DNA of 64,000 bases from Meconema thalassinum (lineage: Eukaryota; Arthropoda; Insecta; Orthoptera; Tettigoniidae). The notes beneath the pieces were generated by a model. The model searched no databases. It was not told the origin of the DNA and saw only the letters and a program-made list of their open reading frames with translations. Where the stretch lies: NCBI GenBank assembly GCA_946902985.2, contig OX336393.1, positions 135,188,533 through 135,252,532 on the forward strand. The letters run 5' to 3'. The stretch's first letter is position 1, and the number at the start of each line of letters is the position of its first letter. This document shows, piece after piece, positions 1 through 11,200 of this stretch. The translations under genes and the position numbers were made by a program.

Positions 1-473
1 TAGATTTAGGTATTAGGAAGTCATTTTTGAAAGCCTTTGTCTGGAGCGTGGCGCTCTATGGAAGTGAAACTTGGACTATTGGTGCAGCAGAAAAGAGGAG
101 AATTGAAGCATTTGAAATGTGGTGTTACAGGAGAATGATGAAGATCAGATGGGTAGATAGGGTTACAAACAAAGAGGTATTAAGACGAGTGGGAGAGGAG
201 AGATGTTTCTGGCGACTGCTAATGAAGAGAAGAGATAGGTTGGTAGGACACATACTAAGACACCCAGGAATAGCAAGCTTAGTTATGGAAGGAAGGGTCG
301 AGGACAAAAACTGTAGGGGTAGACCAAGGTTAGAATATGTTAAACAGATTGCCTCCGATGTAGGGTGTCGGAGCTATGTAGAGATGAAACGATTAGCTCA
401 GGACAGGGAGGCATGGAGGGCTGCATCAAACCAGTCAAAAGACTGAAGACTCAAACAACAACAAGGCAACAGT
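1..473 (+). mobile_element. 3' end of a non-LTR retrotransposon (LINE), 5' part outside the window
   Basis: The reading frame is open from base 3 to a stop at 446. It encodes the C-terminal part of a LINE reverse-transcriptase polyprotein, distal to the catalytic core. Visible family hallmarks are the YGSETWT segment, the RRMMKIRW stretch, the GHILRH motif and the closing RGRPR...RLAQDREAWRAASNQ region. The palm-domain YADD box would lie upstream of the window. After the stop the sequence ends in a short CAA-rich tail (about 452-464), as expected for a LINE 3' terminus. The fragment lies on the same strand as the host gene and upstream of its first visible exon, so it is intronic. Family membership is clear; the exact clade is not determined. 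Confidence 0.85.
3..446 (+). pseudogene. LINE reverse transcriptase, C-terminal fragment
   Basis: This is the partial coding region of the LINE above, about 147 codons, with no internal stop. No methionine start is expected because the frame enters from the left edge. The block from YGSETWT to RAASNQSKD is the conserved tail found after the RT and thumb domains in arthropod LINE proteins. It has no catalytic residues of its own and cannot be judged functional from this piece. Confidence 0.8.
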
Positions 474-1144
474 GGTAAATGGCTTCAAAGCTATCAATAT
501 TCCTCCAGGAATTCTGCTAGGAATTTCTGTGTGTTTGATTTCTGGTGTGTTTGTTCTCTTCCCTTCATTTCATGTATTTTGTTCATAATCATATATCAGC
601 CAAAATAAATACTCCTTTGATGTGCGCGGTCTAGCGTTATTCTGCTAGAATAGACTGCCCAGACCTCGAGAGGCAAGATGTATGGCTAAAGAATATTCCA
701 CATATGTTGCTGTGTGTCTTTATTCACCCTGGTAACACTACTAGGGGTGACCGGATATTGTGCAAGTCGCTCCTACAAAATGTTTGTGTAGTTTGACAAA
801 CTAGGAATACATCTGTTAGTGACTGACTTCAAAGTTTTGTTTAGCTATTATTATGCAACATAATTTCACTAGAATTGAATGCATATGTGTGTTTTCTATT
901 ATTCCTCTCTTACAAGATTTAAAACAAGTATCAAGAAAAATTTTATTTCAGTCAATATTTTTAAAAATATTAATCGTAAAATTTTTGATTGTCTAATCAT
1001 CAATTTTGAATGGATACTACAGATTAAAGATGCTAAAATGTATCTGATGGTTGTTTCTTTAGGAATGTTCATTGCCATGAAGTTTATTGTGAAATTTGTA
1101 CATAGATGGTGCTGCATTGTTTAAATCACAAATGTTGTCCCTAG
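474..1144. other. Intronic sequence, no gene recognised
   Basis: AT-rich non-coding sequence lies between the LINE tail and the first PSMD14 exon. The open frames here on both strands are short and resemble no family. The last bases before 1145 (tgtccctag) form the splice acceptor of the following exon. The N-terminal PSMD14 exons, including the one with the catalytic Glu, are not here and must lie to the left. Confidence 0.6.
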
Positions 1145-1708
<564 letters not shown>

Positions 1709-1821
1709 GGAAAGTTGTAATAGATGCATTCAGATTGATTAATCCCAATATGATGGTATTGGGCCAGGAACCAAGACAAACTACTTCCAATTTGGGGCAC
1801 TTACAGAAGCCTTCTGTTCAG
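1709..1821 (+). CDS. PSMD14: Rpn11/PSMD14, internal exon
   Basis: This 113-bp exon completes the Gly codon begun at 1361 and then encodes [10 protein letters not shown]...HLQKPSVQ (37 residues), the C-terminal end of the MPN fold. It contains the segment [16 protein letters not shown], the conserved insert region near the active site that is remodelled on substrate engagement. The acceptor is ttttacag and the donor is cag|gtgaga. The 3' boundary is in phase 0, which matches the phase-0 start of the exon at 25581, 23.8 kb away. The two exons together are exactly 110 codons. Confidence 0.96.
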
Positions 1822-1864
1822 GTGAGACACTTTGTTATCTCTGTTATTATTTTGAAACATCGTA

Positions 1865-2931
1865 CAGTGCACTCTCGGTAATTCGCGGTAATTAATGCAC
1901 GAAATTCCGCTAATTATTCGCAGTTATTTTTGTTAAGCCTAGTAAAAACAAAACTATTGATTAAAATATTGAAATATGCTTGAAACGCAAAAAATAATTA
2001 AAACACTTGATTGTAGTGTCTTATAAGACATGCTAGGCTAGAGGCAGGCCTATGTGGATTATGCCTACAATAATATTTAAAAAAAAAGTCATCCCATTTT
2101 GTTTCTTAGATCGTTTATTCTAATTTTCGAGTGCACATTTCGGAAGAAAACAGTATAAGAGAACGAAAATTCATTTCGTTTTTCTATATAAGAGATAAGT
2201 GTGACTAGGGACTGTGGGAAACTTTCGGGATTTCCGTTGCATCACTCCCGCACTCGATATCAACTGGATCTCAGTTTTCCTCACCAACAGTCAAATTCCG
2301 TGCTATTTCATCTTTGTTTTCATGTCATAAATCATAATCGTCTTTATCGGCGTCTAACTTGCCCGTTCGAAATATTGTCGTTACAGATGTCGGCAAGCGC
2401 TTGCTTTTGTAGCGGTATTTTTCTCTCATGACTGGTTGACTGCATGAAGAGCATCCAACTAACACGCTCTCAGTCTTGCGAAAGTTTACGTCAATATGCA
2501 ATAATCCCTGTTTACAATACGCTGTCCGCGCATCCACCTATCACAACTCACAGGTCAGCTACCTTTGAGCGTGGCTGTTGGGAAAGGGAGGGTAGGTTCC
2601 CAGTGAAAGCGCATTCCTCTTGTATTGTTTGGGCTTCGAAGATAAAGGAAATCCATGCTATACCACTCGCGGCAACATGCTCGTATGTTTCGAACTTGCG
2701 CATGTAGGACTACTGTTCCATCACAGAGAAATGCAGTTCAGTCTTCTCGAATGTTAATGATTTCGTCTTTACGCATTGCGTCGCACGAAAATTATTTTAA
2801 ATGACGGGGAGATTGCTTTACTTAGCATGATGATTAGTTGCCGTGAGAATTTCTATTTAAAAATATATTTGGAGATCCGCGAATTAACCGTAAAGCGAAT
2901 TATCCGCACGCGAATTATCGGGATTGCACTG
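1865..2931. mobile_element. pogo-like MITE with TA target duplication
   Basis: The left end reads CAGTGCACTCTCGGTAATTC and the right end, on the other strand, CAGTGCAATCCCGATAATTC. They therefore form terminal inverted repeats that differ at a few positions. Both ends are flanked by TA (1863-1864 and 2932-2933). CAGTG termini, a TA target and repeated AATTCGCG words in the subterminal regions are typical of the pogo/Tigger branch of Tc1/mariner. At 1067 bp without a recognisable transposase it is non-autonomous. The open frames inside (for example 2325-2537 on -) show no transposase motif that I can recognise. Confidence 0.85.
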
Positions 2932-2933
2932 TA

Positions 2934-3519
2934 TTTAAAAAACCGATGCTTTTAAGCCAAGGAATGAACATTTCTTTAGAACTTCACAGTGAATAGTTTA
3001 AGATAACTGTCTGCGGCTTATCCCAATTTATTTGTAGTCACTGGAGCCAACGTGGCTCAATTGGATATTCACCAGGGATTGAAGGCTGGATGCCCTTCCA
3101 GATACCATGTGATTTTTTTCAGGTGAATATTCCACCTCGCTGTCAGCAAATGGCCATCCTGGCGAAAGATGGGCAGCAATGCCACTGTGCTATCATGTTC
3201 CCAGTTAATGAAAAATAATGAACTTTTTTTTACTTAAGATTGGTTACATGAAGGACTTATTTTATTTTCAATGTATTCAGGACTTTTGCCCCATGTTTTA
3301 AAATTATCAGTTTATTTCTTAGTTGGAAGTTAATATAGTAGTATTAATAAATGTGCATCTTAAATTAATATGGTGCTCACTTTTTTCATTAGCTCTGTTG
3401 AATTCAGTGTCTAGTCTATGAACTTCAGCTAGTGAGAGGGGGGCTTCTACCGGGTGGTTATAATTAAATTGACGGTGTTCGGCGTGGCACAGCTCGGGCT
3501 GTAATGATCGAAAATTATT
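2934..3519. other. Intronic sequence without recognised gene
   Basis: AT-rich sequence with short pyrimidine tracts. A stretch at 3110-3218 has a splice-acceptor-like pyrimidine run followed by a 31-codon open frame, but I recognise no product. It is listed among rejected items. No other structure seen. Confidence 0.5.
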
Positions 3520-3715
3520 GCATAGTGGCTAGCATTCTTGGCTGTCACCACGAGGGCCGGATTTGATTTCTGGCTCTGCCGAGAAATTTAGTTCTGGTCT
3601 GAGGGCTGGAATAGGGTACACTTAGCCTCGTGGGACAAAACTTAGAAGAGGCGGGTTCGATCCCCACCTCAGCCATCCTAACTTAAGGCCACATCTGCTT
3701 CCTACCCAAATCCTA
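3520..3715 (+). mobile_element. Degraded tRNA-derived SINE
   Basis: The head at about 3523-3590 has a diverged A-box-like block (TAGTGGCTAGCATT) and a B-box-like block (CCGGATTTGATTTCTGG), followed by the unrelated body and a second phrase around GCGGGTTCGATCCCCACC at 3651-3668. This order is that of an insect tRNA-derived SINE. Substitutions in both boxes and the lack of a clear tail or target duplication show an old, truncated copy. Confidence 0.6.
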
Positions 3716-4369
3716 CCTCAATTACAAATACACACACTAATGCAGACATACCGTATTGCCTCGCATAATCGTCGCACTTTTTTTGCCAAAATTTCGTGGA
3801 AAAAAAGCAGGGTGCGACGATTATGCGAAGAATATTTAATTTCAAAGAATATACTGTATCATTATTTGCTGCATGGGCTGTAATGGTTTCTATTGCCCTT
3901 ATGTTGAGCGACAAGTGTAACATTAATTATTGCCCCATGTTGGTAGCGACAAATGTAGCAGTTTGACTGGCCCTTAACTGTTGGGTGATAAATGTGACTG
4001 TCTACCTTTGCCTAAGCTATGTTGTTTTAATGGGCGCCAAGACTTCAACGCAATGCTGAAATCTAAATTTGTATTTAACAACGTCGAGCTCTGGTAGAAC
4101 ACCTTCAAGAATCTATTCACTCAGATCGTGGTATGATTTGATCATTAACCCAACAAACAATTGTATCAGGAGAAGGAATTGGTCTATATCTAATGCTACC
4201 TACTGAAAGCAAAGATTGCATTGTAAAAGAAATGAATTTATTATATAAAACAAGTATAGCAAAATTAATAATAATAATAAGTATAAAATTTAAATTGGAG
4301 CGTTGCGATTTTAATATTACCCATAGAAAATTACGTGAAAACTGAGTCTGATAAATTGATTTTACTCTT

Positions 4370-5793
4370 AAAACTCAGCAATTCTTCTAGGTTTGTGCCG
4401 TGTCTTGTGTGGGGTTTCGCCTAGGACACCAAGCTAGGCTCATCGGCGGGCTCTTGGTGTCCCCGCCCGGACCCCCACAGGAGTGACGAACTGCGCGCCA
4501 CCTCCCTTTATATAAGGTGCAACTGCACCACTTGACTACGAGAACTAAAAGTTCAAGCAGCCTTAACCTCCCTAAGAAGGCTTCCAAAAAGATGGTATAT
4601 TGGCTTTCACGGCCAGTGAATTAAAACTCAGCAATTCTTCTAGGTTTGTGCCGTGTCTTGTGTGGGGTTTCGCCTAGGACACCAAGCTAGGCTCATCGGC
4701 GGGCTCTTGGTGTCCCCGCCCGGACCCCCACAGGAGTGACGAACTGCGCGCCACCTCCCTTTATATAAGGTGCAACTGCACCACTTGACTACGAGAACTA
4801 AAAGTTCAAGCAGCCTTAACCTCCCTATGAAGGCTTCCAAAAAGATGGTATATTGGCTTTCACGGCCAGTGAATTAAAACTCAGCAATTCTTCTAGGTTT
4901 GTGCCGTGTCTTGTGTGGGGTTTCGCCTAGGACACCAAGCTAGGCTCATCGGCGGGCTCTTGGTGTCCCCGCCCGGACCCCCACAGGAGTGACGAACTGC
5001 GCGCCACCTCCCTTTATATAAGGTGCAACTGCACCACTTGACTACGAGAACTAAAAGTTCAAGCAGCCTTAACCTCCCTATGAAGGCTTCCAAAAAGATG
5101 GTATATTGGCTTTCACGGCCAGTGAATTAAAACTCAGCAATTCTTCTAGGTTTGTGCCGTGTCTTGTGTGGGGTTTCGCCTAGGACACCAAGCTAGGCTC
5201 ATCGGCGGGCTCTTGGTGTCCCCGCCCGGACCCCCACAGGAGTGACGAACTGCGCGCCACCTCCCTTTATATAAGGTGCAACTGCACCACTTGACTACGA
5301 GAACTAAAAGTTCAAGCAGCCTTAACCTCCCTATGAAGGCTTCCAAAAAGATGGTATATTGGCTTTCACGGCCAGTGAATTAAAACTCAGCAATTCTTCT
5401 AGGCAGGTCCGGGCGGGGACACCAAGAGCCCGCCGATGAGCCTAGCTTGGTGTCCTAGGCGAAACCCCACACAAGACACGGCACAAACCTAGAAGAATTG
5501 CTGAGTTTTAATTCACTGGCCGTGAAAGCCAATATACCATCTTTTTGGAAGCCTTCATAGGGAGGTTAAGGCTGCTTGAACTTTTAGTTCTCGTAGTCAA
5601 GTGGTGCAGTTGCACCTTATATAAAGGGAGGTGGCGCGCAGTTCGTCACTCCTGTGGAGGTCCGGGCGGGGACACCAAGAGCCCGCCGATGAGCCTAGCT
5701 TGGTGTCCTAGGCGAAACCCCACACAAGACACGGCACAAACCTAGAAGAATTGCTGAGTTTTAATTCACTGGCCGTGAAAGCCAATATACCAT
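4370..5793 (-). repeat. Array of 253-bp units with hammerhead-like core (retrozyme-like), direct then inverted
   Basis: Four near-identical 253-bp units stand head to tail (starts 4370, 4623, 4876, 5129). A 22-bp partial unit at 5382-5403 follows, and then the sequence flips: one full inverted unit and part of a second run from 5405 to 5793. The insertion is flanked by a perfect 12-bp duplication GATTTTACTCTT (4358-4369, 5794-5805), and the intact LTR at 22 kb has this site once. Each unit, read on - for the direct copies and + for the inverted ones, contains a GUC triplet, a 5-bp helix CGGGC/GCCCG, the core CCGATGA, a 6-bp helix GCCTAG/CTAGGC, GAAA, and a strand that pairs back to the bases before GUC. 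That is a hammerhead layout with one core change (U4 to C). The 66-residue open frames in the units are by-products of the repeat, not genes. Confidence 0.85.
5652..5725 (+). ncRNA. Hammerhead-ribozyme-like fold in an inverted 253-bp unit
   Basis: Positions on +: GTC cleavage triplet 5660-5662; helix I 5663-5667 with 5681-5685; core 5686-5692 (CCGATGA, family consensus CTGANGA); helix II 5693-5698 with 5708-5713; GAAA 5714-5717; helix III from 5718 pairing back to bases before 5661. Helix III is open, which is the type III topology. In this copy helix III has a C-A mismatch at 5658, while the direct copies have G there and pair better. U4 to C in the core normally weakens cleavage, so activity is uncertain. 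The same fold occurs on - in each direct unit. Confidence 0.5.
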
Positions 5794-6084
5794 GATTTTA
5801 CTCTTATTTCCAAGCTATGAAGTTACTGAATTATGAAATATAAAACAAAGAAAAATGAGAGATTGCGTATTTCCGCGTCATTTGCGCTTACCACTGGAAA
5901 TTGCTAAAGCATTTCCCTCGTACTGGATGATGCTGTGTGCTTCCCACAGTCTCCTGGACGTCGCCATCTTCTTCGTTATTTGATGATATTCTGGTAGATT
6001 AGATAATTCTATGGTCCGTACCTCGGACCCAAACACTCGTATAACTACACTGGTTAAGTTTCACAAAGATAGTCGCTAACTCCA

Positions 6085-6333
6085 CTGAACATCGGAGCGA
6101 CTCCCGTGTGAACCATACTCGTTAAGTTCTACACAGATAGTCCACGTTCCACGGAACATCGGAGCGACTCCCGCGTGTAACCACACTCGGCAAGAACTAC
6201 ACAGATTGTCCACGGAACATCGGAGCGACTCCCGCGTATAACCACACTCGGCAAGAACTACACAGATTGTCCACGGAACATCGGAGCGACTCCCGCGTAT
6301 AACCACACTCGGCAAGAACTACACAGATTGTCC
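6085..6333. repeat. 61-bp tandem repeats in the Ty3-1 left LTR
   Basis: About four units of the type CCACGGAACATCGGAGCGAC... are present; the last two are exact 61-bp repeats and the first two longer variants. The partner LTR has four units in a different arrangement (22768-23030), and the solo LTR near 48.9 kb has essentially one. Confidence 0.85.
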
Positions 6334-6367
6334 TCGTTTCACGGCGCGCTGAACGATATATGCACAC

Positions 6368-8228
6368 TGTAACAGTGCTCATCCCCCCCTTTCCCTTTCG
6401 ATTACCCAAGGTGTGATAATAATAATATCAGCGTATCGAGAAAAATAATCACATGACATTACCACACCCAAAATTAATAATGAAAAAACACATGAAAGGG
6501 CTAATTTGATTGCTCACTAGGTCAGCTGAGTTCACAGCAAATAAAACCTAGAAGTGAATGTTCCAAATTTTCGTGGTATTCAAGAACATCCCCGATTTGA
6601 ATTAGGAGAAAAGATAAGGCGGGACGAAGCATGTGTCAAGACCAGCTTGTTGAGTGGAAAACTGGATGCTTACCTCAGCAGCCGGTATTAAATTGACCCT
6701 GCCAAAGATGAAGAATGAAAAGGGGAATAATCTTCCTAGTGACTTCATGCAATAAATAACATGACAAATCGAAATAAGGTAACATGTATTGAGCAGTAAA
6801 ATAAAACAATTACAAGAGACAGCCTTCCACCACTTAATTAACTAACTGACAAATATGATCTAATTAAACACCAAAGAATGACTTAGTTTAAACAAACCAG
6901 ACACTCGCCCGCTTGGCAAGGTTTCACACATCTACATTTGTGATAGAAATGAATTTATCTAGAATGATTCCCAGAAATTAATGCCCAACAAGGACTAAAT
7001 AATTGTCATTTTTCCCGCATGGCAATTTACGCAGTTACATTTGAGGTTAAAACATGAATTTCAAAATGGATCCGGAAGAAAAAGAAAAGGAAAACAACAT
7101 GAGAAAGGCAATGCCTCCTCAAAAAACAATGCTGCATCAAACAACCGAAACGCCCCTTAGTGGAACGGAAAGGTCTGACAACCTCCACAGTCCAGCATTG
7201 ACCGTCCCGTCAAGGCTGTCTGACCAAGAATTAAAACCCACGAGGTTCCCATTCAGCATACCGGAAATAGCACAATAATAACCCATACTGCAGTAATTAC
7301 ATATAAAGGTGTACCACCAAATGGTACCAGCCCTTCCAAAATATTACATACTAAAATAATAATGTCAGTCTGCTTAAAATATGGTGCACCGTCACGTGCC
7401 CTTAACGACTTAGCAAAGACACAGTTTAATGATCCATTGAACGGTTGCCCCTTCTAACCAAAAGTTCATACCACCTGTTGTATTTCAGCCCTCCGGAGAA
7501 ACTGGGTTCAGTTCCCCCGGAGGCGATCGCTTTTAAGTCCTTCCGTCACCAAGGTTCCTCTCGCACTGTCCTTTGAGTCACCGATTCCACCCTTGTATAT
7601 CAGCGTATCCCCCACCACAAACCTCCAGTAGTACCAACTGCGACTAGTTGCACAACCGGCCAAAACAAAGCCAGAGTTCAAGGTCTTGAGTGGGTACTAT
7701 AGAATATCTCCCCCACACAAGTTACTGCCTAGAAACCTTCCAGGAGCTGAGACGTTACACCATGTTCTTGCAAGGGTGTTCTTAGAATAAGGGCTTGGCG
7801 AATGTAGCCGACAAGAAATGTTGCTTTTCCAATGTTTGCACACACAAAGCTCGATTTATCTCCCTTTACAAGTGTCTATCACGGTAAGGCTATAAGTGAC
7901 AGGGCACGCAAAGGCACAAATCCTGCCAGAAGGCTTGGCGAATGAAACTGACAGGAACTGTTCACCTTTCAAAAGTTCACGGATCAAAGCTTGACTTATC
8001 CCTCTTTTCCATTTATTATAAACCTTTAGGTGACAGCACACACAAGGGCACAAATCATGTCAGAAAGGGCTAGGCGTTCTCATTTCACCAGTAGCCAGAC
8101 GCCAACTTGGTGAATGGAATTCTCAGAAGACCCCTGGTGTATGTTCTCATGATAACCCCCCCAGACCTGGACCTCCTGCTGCGTCTCGAAGATAAGATGA
8201 ACATGTACCGATTTGCAAAATTGGTACA
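6368..8228 (-). repeat. LTR of non-coding element 1 (3' LTR on the - strand)
   Basis: This 1861-bp LTR is nearly identical to 13387-15247. It contains a diverged internal duplication of about 130 bp at roughly 7790-8075 (the GCTTGGCGAATG...CACAAATC phrase occurs twice). The 74-codon frame at 7054-7278 is present in both LTRs but resembles no protein. Confidence 0.88.
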
Positions 8229-8240
8229 TCCTCCTCCTCC
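8229..8240 (-). promoter_or_regulatory. Polypurine tract of non-coding element 1
   Basis: On - this reads GGAGGAGGAGGA and abuts the 3' LTR directly. It would prime plus-strand DNA synthesis. Its position fixes the element's orientation. Confidence 0.75.
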
Positions 8241-11200
8241 AAAGGAAGACGATGGGGAGATGATGAACAGGGTGATGGTGTCCAGGTGGTCTCTTGGCAG
8301 CTGAAGAGGCCACTCCAATCTCCGCCAGCGGACCTTGAAGTAGATCTCCTCGGGTAGAATGATGCCATGGGACCTAGATGATACCTCCAAACTGGGCCCA
8401 GATTGGTAGTACACGTCCCACATAGTGACCACTGAAACACACATCAAAACAGCAGCTTATGGTCCAAATACAGTTCCCTTAGAGGGAACAATCGTTCCAG
8501 GCCAGCCAACCAGCCCATAACAGCTGAAGTTATCCCAGGAAGGTTAAAAAAAACATCACACGAAGCATTAGTGTGCCATCGAAGTTCACTTAAGAGTCTT
8601 TCAAATCACAAGGGATACTTGATGCTTCAAACAAGGTTCTGCGCAAAGAGATAGTGTCCAAGGCATAATTAAAGGTCCACTGAAGTATGAAAAACACACG
8701 AAAGGGGCAACCAACTATACGATATGACTGACATTAACTAGCTTAATTGAAAGTTCACTACAATACTTAGCAAGAATAACTAAAATTTAACTAAGGTGTA
8801 CAGAACCCAGAATTTTCTTTAGAATATGCAAATCAAAGGCACCTTCAAACTTGCCCACCAAAAATTTTAAACAATTTTTCAAAATGAATTTACTTTAACA
8901 AAACCGAAGGACCATTTTTCTGCGACTTCACGAAATCAGGACAGCACGCAACTATTTTCAAAATTCACAATGACAATTACATTAACATGCCGCACGGGGC
9001 ATTCCATCAAAACTACATTTACTACACCGCCCGTGGTATTGCTCAAGTTAAATACCTTACAAAATTACCTACCGCACTGAAGGCATCACACAGAGCTCGT
9101 TTTGATATGCACACAAACACAAATTACATGTCTTGCTCAATTTTACATGTTCCTGACCCACACTGCCCTCAGTGGCCTCCAAGGACAGGAGGAACAGAGA
9201 CCACAACATCCTATCACACAAGCATACTAGCAGCAAGACAAATAAAATAAGGAAAAAACCACGTCACCCACATAATTCACACACACATTCACACTTTAAT
9301 AATAAGAATGCCCTTAATTCCATCGGGCTGTCACCCCGATATTTCTCCCACTCCATATCTGCCTGCGGGCACTGTTCCCGGCGACAACACAAAGCATAAA
9401 TAACCCTAAATTCCATCGGGCTGTCACCCCGATATTTCTCCCACTCCATATCTGCCTGCGGGCACTGTTCCCGGCGACAACACAAAGCATAAATAACCCT
9501 AAATTCCATAGGACAACTTGCGAACTAGGAAAACAGCACGAGGACTGCAGTTCATAACCTGACGTGAATTATTAAAACAGTATGCACTGTCATTCGCACA
9601 CTACACAAACAAACACCGCCCTGTCCTTCACATGACAGGTCCTCTCCCTTATGACACCGGGAGGAACATCACTCTTGCGCCACCAAACCCTGGCCATCAC
9701 GACAAAATCAGCTCGGTACCTGAGCTCCCCCTCCGGATCAACACACGACCCCACAGAGGGTAATTAACATCTTCCCCTACAAAGGCATGGCCGCCTCAGA
9801 AGATGACAGTACAACACATTACCAAAACATAAATACACATTCGACACAAGGTAGGGCACCCACCAAACGTCACACACACCCTAGTGCACGTGGTTCACCT
9901 TCCAATCACACAACACAGACAATCACAACCCCGAAAATTTCTCTAAGTGGTGTTACCACAGACTACAGATGTCTCTAACTAACAACGTGTGCCACCTACC
10001 ATTAATATTCACCATCCAAATACCGGGTGACACTCTATGACCACACTCAAATCGAACCCATGATGCTTCAACGCACCACTGTCATCATACGTTCCCAAAA
10101 CATTAACTTCACGAAGCTACTTGAAAAAAAAATTCACAACCCCCTTGACTATCAACACGTGTCTGTATCTCACCAAATGCTAACGCCAATAAAATCTTTC
10201 CCAGAATATCAAAACTAATTTATTCAGAATTACAAATCACAGAAGTGACGATTGTTACATCTCAAAAGGCACGAAGCAATTAAAATCTTCAAAATAAATC
10301 CATAAATCCAGCTCACACCTAACCACATTGGAACCTCGCACTAAAAAAAACTGCCAAGCTATCAACACTCTTATTACTCAGAGAATTTAAATTATTTTTT
10401 ACCACCAAAGATGATTACTCCAGTAACTACCCAGGACACTGACTGTCACTAAGGCTCACAATCGATCAGAACATCCGGTGGCAACAGCCTAATTCACACA
10501 CACCCAAGGTGATGGGGCTACACCAAATTTTAATGAACCCAGAACCTTTCAGAGTTGAAACTACAACAGAAACGCCAGCGGTCTAACAGATCAAGGCTGC
10601 AAGTTATAAATAACTAACCAACTAATGCACTGAAGCACCCTCAACCGAAAACTCCAGAATCAAAATATCAAAATATGCATGAACGCCTACAACAGCTGAT
10701 TGTGAAGTGAACACACCCAAGCTAACGGGAGTCTACATGAAATCTCACGAACCTACAACCCTTCAGAAATGCGACCACAATAGAATAAACTAGCCGCCTA
10801 ACAGCAAGAAACTGCAAGTTATGAATAACTAACGAACCAGCCCATATCAATGCCATCACAAACCAAACACTCCAACCTCAAAAAATCTCAAAATCAGACT
10901 AGCGAACACAGCAGCGGACATACAACGACAGCTCAGCATGCCACCGCAGGATATCTCCCTAAAGGAAAACTTTCACCAACCGAACTACTAAATAATTTTT
11001 TTTTTATATACCAAAAATCAACAAGTATTTCCAGAGCTAGCAACTTCATCACTGGAACTCGAACACAGGACTCCAGTTCCTAACATTCATCCATCACACA
11101 TCCTTCTCAAACATCTCATTATAAGATTTTACCACCCACGACAATAACCCGTTACTTTCAATTATGCAAATTAGCAATCGTACAAATATCATGAACACAA

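Noticed and set aside
3110..3218. Possible orphan exon: pyrimidine tract plus cag followed by a 31-codon open frame to a stop
   Set aside because: I recognise no protein in it, there is no partner exon, and such a short frame is expected by chance in AT-rich intron.
4387..5745. Five 66-residue identical open frames
   Set aside because: They are one frame repeated with the 253-bp unit; no domain, and the unit is better explained as a structured RNA repeat.
7054..7278. 74-codon frame present twice (also 14073-14297)
   Set aside because: Its duplication only reflects the two LTRs of non-coding element 1; composition and lack of any motif argue against a gene.
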